Shown in pieces: positions 60,626 through 64,000 of a stretch of 64,000 bases of DNA (within the stretch, counting starts at the first letter, position 1; the number at the start of each line of letters is the position of its first letter). Source of the DNA: Halorussus litoreus (lineage in GTDB: Archaea; Halobacteriota; Halobacteria; Halobacteriales; Haladaptataceae); contig NZ_QLVG01000032.1 of NCBI RefSeq assembly GCF_003382685.1, forward strand, positions 23,839-87,838. The letters run 5' to 3'. The notes beneath the pieces are model-generated. The model was not told the DNA's origin and did no database searches. It saw nothing but the letters and a program-made list of their open reading frames with translations. A program made the position numbers and the translations under genes.

Positions 60626-61006
60626 ATGGCAACACTCCAAGCAGCGACGACGTCAACCGGCACGATTGTATCGGACGCACAAGCAGTCCGTCAGCTCTGT
60701 GAGAGCTATTGCTTCGGGACCCTCAACTGGGAGGTAGACGAGGAGGGCGAACTCATCATCTGGGGCTACGATAGCTTCGAGGTGTACGAAGCGCGTGAGA
60801 ACGGTCTCCCCGATTATGACGGTGGGATCGTGACCCACGAGTTCCTCCGGCAGCTCGCGGAGTACATCGATGGCGACCAGGAACTCGACATCCAGACGGC
60901 CGGGTATACGAAGTGTCGATTTCCGGTCCTCGCCAAGCGGTACGTCATCCGCAATGGTGAGGTCCTTCACGCCGATCTGACCGGACTCGACCCGATCGGC
61001 GAATAA
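60626..61006 (+). CDS. Hypothetical plasmid protein (intact copy)
   Basis: Encodes 126 acidic residues, alpha/beta, without membrane helix. The segment YVIRNGEVLHADLTG near the end looks like a beta hairpin. No family recognised. A truncated 5' copy with the same leader lies at 51130. First of a run of small genes to the right end of the window. Confidence 0.68.
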   Translation: MATLQAATTSTGTIVSDAQAVRQLCESYCFGTLNWEVDEEGELIIWGYDSFEVYEARENGLPDYDGGIVTHEFLRQLAEYIDGDQELDIQTAGYTKCRFPVLAKRYVIRNGEVLHADLTGLDPIGE

Positions 61007-61040
61007 CTGGTGATCATCCCTTGGCAGGTGAAGAGGAGTC

Positions 61041-61079
61041 GTTTATCGGGGGCTGACGGACTGAGCCCCACGTGGGGCT
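61041..61079 (+). promoter_or_regulatory. Hairpin-leader element G, two alternative stems
   Basis: gtttatc, then ggggct (61049-61054), agcccc (61064-61069) and ggggct (61074-61079). The middle arm pairs perfectly with either side, so two exclusive hairpins are possible. ATG at 61090. Confidence 0.65.
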
Positions 61080-61089
61080 TCGTGATACC

Positions 61090-61527
61090 ATGTCCGAGCA
61101 ATCTACTGACGACTCGTTCGAGGACTGTGAGCTAGGCCCCGAGGCAATCCTCGGTACGCAGACGTTCGAAGACGTCCTGTTCACCGAGGAGACAGAGACC
61201 CCGGTGAATGTTCTTACTGGCGAGACGCCCGAGCATTCGCAAGCGAGCGTCGACGAAGCTCGGGCCTTTGCCGCCGGGATCGACACCGATACGCCGCAGA
61301 TCGCGCTGCAAGCATCGGTCGAATCGCAGATCGAAACCGCGAGCAAACCGTACACGGCAGCCGCGTTCTTCCACTTCAAAGCGACTGGAACACTCGCACT
61401 CCACCGCGCCTACCACGCAGCGTACGAATCGGCGGCGTTCGCGGTCGATTTCGACGCCGACTACGAAACCGGTGACCTGACGATCACCGTCGAGGAGATC
61501 ACTGGGTCGGAACGAGACGACGCCTAG
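61090..61527 (+). CDS. Hypothetical plasmid protein
   Basis: Encodes 145 acidic residues from the ATG at 61090, which follows leader element G closely; an in-frame ATG at 61072 lies inside the hairpin region. Centre helical (ASVDEARAFAAGIDTD, then YTAAAFFHFKATGTLALHRA). No family recognised. Part of the small-gene run. Confidence 0.62.
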   Translation: MSEQSTDDSFEDCELGPEAILGTQTFEDVLFTEETETPVNVLTGETPEHSQASVDEARAFAAGIDTDTPQIALQASVESQIETASKPYTAAAFFHFKATGTLALHRAYHAAYESAAFAVDFDADYETGDLTITVEEITGSERDDA

Positions 61528-61547
61528 CGAGCGCGTATTCCGGCGGT

Positions 61548-61579
61548 GTTTATCGAGCGCCGGCGATGGGTGCCGGCGC
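61548..61579 (+). promoter_or_regulatory. Hairpin-leader element H
   Basis: gtttatc followed by a perfect 8-bp gcgccggc/gccggcgc stem (61557-61564, 61572-61579), loop gatgggt. It lies 56 bases before the ATG at 61636. Confidence 0.66.
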
Positions 61580-61635
61580 ACCAAGCAGTGATGCGGAGCG
61601 GAGTCGCGTGCGTCGGCAGACCGAGGTGACAACCG

Positions 61636-62127
61636 ATGCACATGGTCATTTACACGCTAGTTGAGGCATCGACACGAGATGATGCGCTCGCCACCGGAAA
61701 GACGGTGTTCGATCGACTCGTCGGCGCCGTGCCACACGCAGGTGCTGTCTTCGATTACTACGTGTGCTTTGACGAGGAGGACACGACGGTCGCTGGAACG
61801 GCCCGTTGGGGTGATCTCCCGGTTGCAGCTTCTGTGGAATCCGATGAGGGCGAGGAGCTGCTCGAACGCGGCTGGGAAGCCACGAAAGAGGAGTTTCAGC
61901 GGAATCTCGACCGGGTGAAGGAGGCACTCGACGAACACAGCGACGAGGAGATCATGCGCGATGCGGACCTCGCCCGGCACGCATTCCACCAGGTCGGTGC
62001 GTACGACGGGCCTTCGGTCTGCCTGTATGACGAACATGGCAGCGGCATCCGGCATCGAGGCCAGTTGGAGCGAATTCTCGACGAGAGTGACGATCTCTGG
62101 ATTGTGCCGGCGGACATCCACTTCTGA
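61636..62127 (+). CDS. Hypothetical plasmid protein
   Basis: Encodes 163 residues, acidic, alpha/beta. The C-terminus (LYDEHGSGIRHRGQLERIL, then DDLWIVPAD) matches an internal segment of the zinc-ribbon protein at 45282, suggesting a small shared domain. The N-terminus (MVIYTLVEASTRDDALATG) has a ferredoxin-like strand-helix start. No catalytic motif. Small-gene run. Confidence 0.68.
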   Translation: MHMVIYTLVEASTRDDALATGKTVFDRLVGAVPHAGAVFDYYVCFDEEDTTVAGTARWGDLPVAASVESDEGEELLERGWEATKEEFQRNLDRVKEALDEHSDEEIMRDADLARHAFHQVGAYDGPSVCLYDEHGSGIRHRGQLERILDESDDLWIVPADIHF

Positions 62128-62172
62128 GGGAACAAACCGGCCAGCTGCTCCGTGGTGCAGTGACCGCAGAGC

Positions 62173-62217
62173 ATTTTTTTCGCCCCCTGAGGGGTGCGGG
62201 GGTGCTCGAACGAGCAC
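62173..62217 (+). promoter_or_regulatory. Hairpin-leader element I, double hairpin
   Basis: A T-tract, then ccccc/ggggg (62183-62187, 62198-62202) with loop tgaggggtgc, overlapping a second perfect hairpin gtgctcg-aa-cgagcac (62202-62208, 62211-62217). ATG at 62233. Confidence 0.66.
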
Positions 62218-62232
62218 ACCTCGAATAGAACG

Positions 62233-62634
62233 ATGAGTGGAACTATCGACTCACAATCAGTCGAACAGACACGCCCGAGAAGTGACCGTGACGTCGTCTA
62301 CGTCGGCTATCGACAGCGAGGCCGCGCCATCGTGGAGAAACAGCCCGGTCAGGAACAGCTCACTCCAAATCGGAGTCTCGAGTTGGCGAGTCACAGTCCC
62401 TCTGGCTTCGAATGGGGATACGGGGGCAGTGGCCCGGCACAACTCGCGCTCGCGCTCCTGCTCGATTACTCCGACGACGAGGAGGTTGCGCTAGCGCAAT
62501 ACACGGAGTTCAAAAACCAGGTCGTAAGCCAGTTGGATTGCACTGGTCCCGGCGGGCGCTGGCGACTCACCGGCAGTGACATCGACGCAGTCCTTCGCGA
62601 GACATCCGACGAAGCGGCCGCACCGTCTATCTGA
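62233..62634 (+). CDS. DUF6166-like protein
   Basis: Encodes 133 residues from the ATG at 62233. The core GFEWGYGGSGPAQLALALLLD is the hallmark of the small family known as DUF6166, of unknown function, found on plasmids and phages. A preceding strand pair (VVYVGYRQRGRAIVEKQ) also fits. No catalytic residues are established. Part of the small-gene run, 23 bases before the next gene. Confidence 0.75.
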   Translation: MSGTIDSQSVEQTRPRSDRDVVYVGYRQRGRAIVEKQPGQEQLTPNRSLELASHSPSGFEWGYGGSGPAQLALALLLDYSDDEEVALAQYTEFKNQVVSQLDCTGPGGRWRLTGSDIDAVLRETSDEAAAPSI

Positions 62635-62657
62635 GCACCAATCACTGAGAGTAACAT

Positions 62658-62936
62658 ATGTCGGAACACAACCAGCCGTCTCGTGCGGATGTCGAATCGA
62701 TAGAGAACAGTGAGCGGCCGTCACCAACGGAATACGTCGAACGCAGCGACGTCGGTGTCTCGCTGACCGTGAAGCTCAAGCGCGGAACCGGGACACGAGA
62801 TGAAGACCAGATCAAAGCCAAGGTGAAAGCGAAAACGCTCGAAGACGCCCGAGAGGACATGGAGATCCTTCGAGCGTACGTTTACAAACTCGCCGAGGAC
62901 GCCCGCCAAATCCAACCCGAGGAAGAAGACGAGTAA
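62658..62936 (+). CDS. Small acidic hypothetical protein
   Basis: Encodes 92 residues with a strand (GVSLTVKLKRGTGTRDEDQ) and a long charged helix (TLEDAREDMEILRAYVYKLA). Similar short proteins occur on many haloarchaeal plasmids; role unknown. Probably in one operon with 62233. Confidence 0.65.
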   Translation: MSEHNQPSRADVESIENSERPSPTEYVERSDVGVSLTVKLKRGTGTRDEDQIKAKVKAKTLEDAREDMEILRAYVYKLAEDARQIQPEEEDE

Positions 62937-63062
62937 GCAGTCTAGCGGGTCTCACAAAACGATTTGGCAGGCCACAAATTTCGACTCGTTTTGACTGAAC
63001 TATCTGTTCAATGTGTGTGCGAATGGGGCGAGTCGATTCAAAAATCGTAGTATCAGCTATTG

Positions 63063-63314
63063 CTAGGCCCAGTGAAGGAGATAAAGGAGATAGATGCTAG
63101 CGCCCGTAACGAGTATACCGACCGCTGCAAAGGCCACAACAGCCAAACCAGTTGTGTAGAATGCCATTTGAACCGCTTGAAGGCCAACGAGGATCGTGAA
63201 TGCTGCCAGTATCGTCCAAAAGACAGTTGAGAGAACTGACCGTCCCGCTCTTGACATCTCCTCCCTCACGGCACGCCGAATTTCGGATTCAGTGAGGTTG
63301 TCGGAGTCAGCCAT
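63063..63314 (-). CDS. Two-helix membrane protein
   Basis: Encodes 83 residues from the ATG at 63314, chosen because a taaatatata box lies about 30 bases upstream (leaderless); the ATG at 63335 would be too close to it. A charged N-terminal helix (ESEIRRAVREEMSRAG) is followed by helices at about 28-48 and 55-78. No family recognised. Confidence 0.62.
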   Translation of the reverse strand: MADSDNLTESEIRRAVREEMSRAGRSVLSTVFWTILAAFTILVGLQAVQMAFYTTGLAVVAFAAVGILVTGASIYLLYLLHWA

Positions 63315-63459
63315 ATCAAGTCCTACGCTCGCCATCCATTATATATTTAGCTTGTACCGAGCGATAAGTGTACTACCTGTACTGAGCGTTCAGCCTATTC
63401 GCCACACGACGCGAAACGAGGATGCACAAACTACTCTCTGACATTCTCAGTCCGGCGCT

Positions 63460-63493
63460 GTTTTTTCGTCGCCTCAGCAGGAGCGGAGGCGAC
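63460..63493 (+). promoter_or_regulatory. Hairpin-leader element J
   Basis: gttttttc followed by a perfect 8-bp gtcgcctc/gaggcgac stem (63468-63475, 63486-63493), loop agcaggagcg. It ends 5 bases before the GTG at 63499. Confidence 0.66.
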
Positions 63494-63498
63494 ACTCA

Positions 63499-63720
63499 GT
63501 GAGCAACTCCTCAGAGCAATCCACGGAATCGAGCGGCCTATCACCGGAACAGCGTCTCGAACCATCGAATACGGGACTTCTCAACGCCGGCATCGTGACG
63601 ATTCACGACATGGAGACGCTGCGGGCCTGCGTTGCCTACGAGAACACCCACCAGAATCGGGTCCAGATTCTCCGGCGTCTCGAACACAGAGCCAGCGAAC
63701 TCCGCAAAGAAGAGGGCTGA
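63499..63720 (+). CDS. Small hypothetical protein, GTG start
   Basis: Encodes 73 residues from a GTG directly after leader element J. Ser/Glu-rich N-terminus, then a helical part (TLRACVAYENTHQNRVQILR) ending in charged residues. No family recognised; of the small plasmid-protein type. Confidence 0.58.
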   Translation: MSNSSEQSTESSGLSPEQRLEPSNTGLLNAGIVTIHDMETLRACVAYENTHQNRVQILRRLEHRASELRKEEG

Positions 63721-63736
63721 GACAACGCTCGTGGAA

Positions 63737-63767
63737 GTTTTTCGGAGCCTCCAGTGGGTGGAGGCTC
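63737..63767 (+). promoter_or_regulatory. Hairpin-leader element K
   Basis: gtttttc followed by a perfect 8-bp gagcctcc/ggaggctc stem (63745-63752, 63760-63767), loop agtgggt. ATG at 63775, only 7 bases later. Confidence 0.66.
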
Positions 63768-63774
63768 AATTCAC

Positions 63775-64000
63775 ATGAGCAATCGACCGGAAATCGAGAT
63801 TCAACAGCAGACCGCCTTCGGAGACGATGGCCAGCTCGAAGTGACCGGGACGAGCGTCGAAACCTCCCTCGAGGACTTCGGTGCGGACGTGGACCACCGC
63901 GACCGTGATTCACGGCTCGATCGGCCCGAGGCGAGTGAGTTCGGCGTCGACGACCGTCCGGAGGTAGAACAATCGTCCGAGAGTGATCAGTCGAACCTCT
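63775..64000 (+). CDS. Hypothetical protein, cut by window end
   Basis: Open frame of at least 75 codons from the ATG at 63775, still open at the right edge. The acidic product begins MSNRPEIEIQQQTAFGDDGQ and shows normal haloarchaeal composition. It directly follows leader element K, as expected for this gene group. Function unknown. Confidence 0.6.
   Translation, partial: MSNRPEIEIQQQTAFGDDGQLEVTGTSVETSLEDFGADVDHRDRDSRLDRPEASEFGVDDRPEVEQSSESDQSNL

Noticed and set aside
39405..63767. Reading the recurring hairpins as simple transcription terminators
   Set aside because: The T-tract lies before, not after, the stem, and the elements sit near start codons at variable distance from upstream stop codons.
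1..64000. CRISPR array, tRNA or rRNA genes
   Set aside because: No regularly spaced repeat array and no recognisable tRNA T-arm/acceptor pattern or rRNA sequence was seen by eye; short weak candidates cannot be excluded without a covariance search.

Overview
The window comes from a haloarchaeon. Its proteins are very acidic (Asp/Glu rich), and it encodes archaeal TBP and TFB initiation factors. Promoters look haloarchaeal: short AT boxes about 25-30 bases upstream of leaderless starts. It also has Tat-type lipoprotein signals, cupredoxins and haloarchaeal IS4-type transposases. No rRNA, tRNA or ribosomal protein genes were seen. The content (IS elements, an integrase, restriction-type genes, a secretion/conjugation cluster, replication proteins, a toxin-antitoxin pair and many small hypotheticals) points to a megaplasmid or a large integrated element.

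Layout. Positions 1-9.7 kb are IS-rich: a truncated transposase, two copies of a small membrane-protein gene with the same promoter, and two related IS4-type elements bracketing a TrmB regulator, an SMR transporter and a geranylgeranyl-reductase-like flavoprotein. From 9.8 to 22.5 kb a tyrosine integrase leads an island with a two-gene operon of unknown function (one membrane-anchored), a very large adenine-specific DNA methyltransferase, and a phospholipase D/SNF2 helicase. Together these look like an antiviral or restriction island. From 22.5 to 25.3 kb lie a BRCT protein, a divergent TBP, a beta-propeller protein and a zinc-ribbon protein.

From 25.5 to 37.7 kb there is one continuous operon for a type IV secretion or conjugation-like machine: pilin-like protein, secreted anchored protein, Tat lipoprotein, VirB6-like membrane protein, VirB3/VirB4-like ATPase, and a coupling ATPase whose N-terminal part seems to be a separate gene. 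It is followed by a repeat-bearing non-coding stretch and a primase-polymerase-like protein (a possible replication origin). From 39 to 45 kb are small genes, a wHTH-nucleotidyltransferase/HEPN toxin-antitoxin pair, an RPA-like OB-fold protein and a first TFB.

From 45 to 61 kb two halves share a partly duplicated order: TFB, winged-helix regulator plus small 3-TM protein, efflux transporter (MMPL in one, MFS in the other), then a leader-bearing gene that is truncated in the first half and intact in the second. Copper genes (multicopper oxidase, cupredoxin, CopD-like) and another IS lie within. The end of the window is a run of small plasmid-type genes. Many of them, like several upstream, are preceded by the same kind of element: a T-rich GTTTNT box followed at once by a GC-rich hairpin whose stem changes but stays paired. 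This hairpin-leader family is the most unusual signal in the window.
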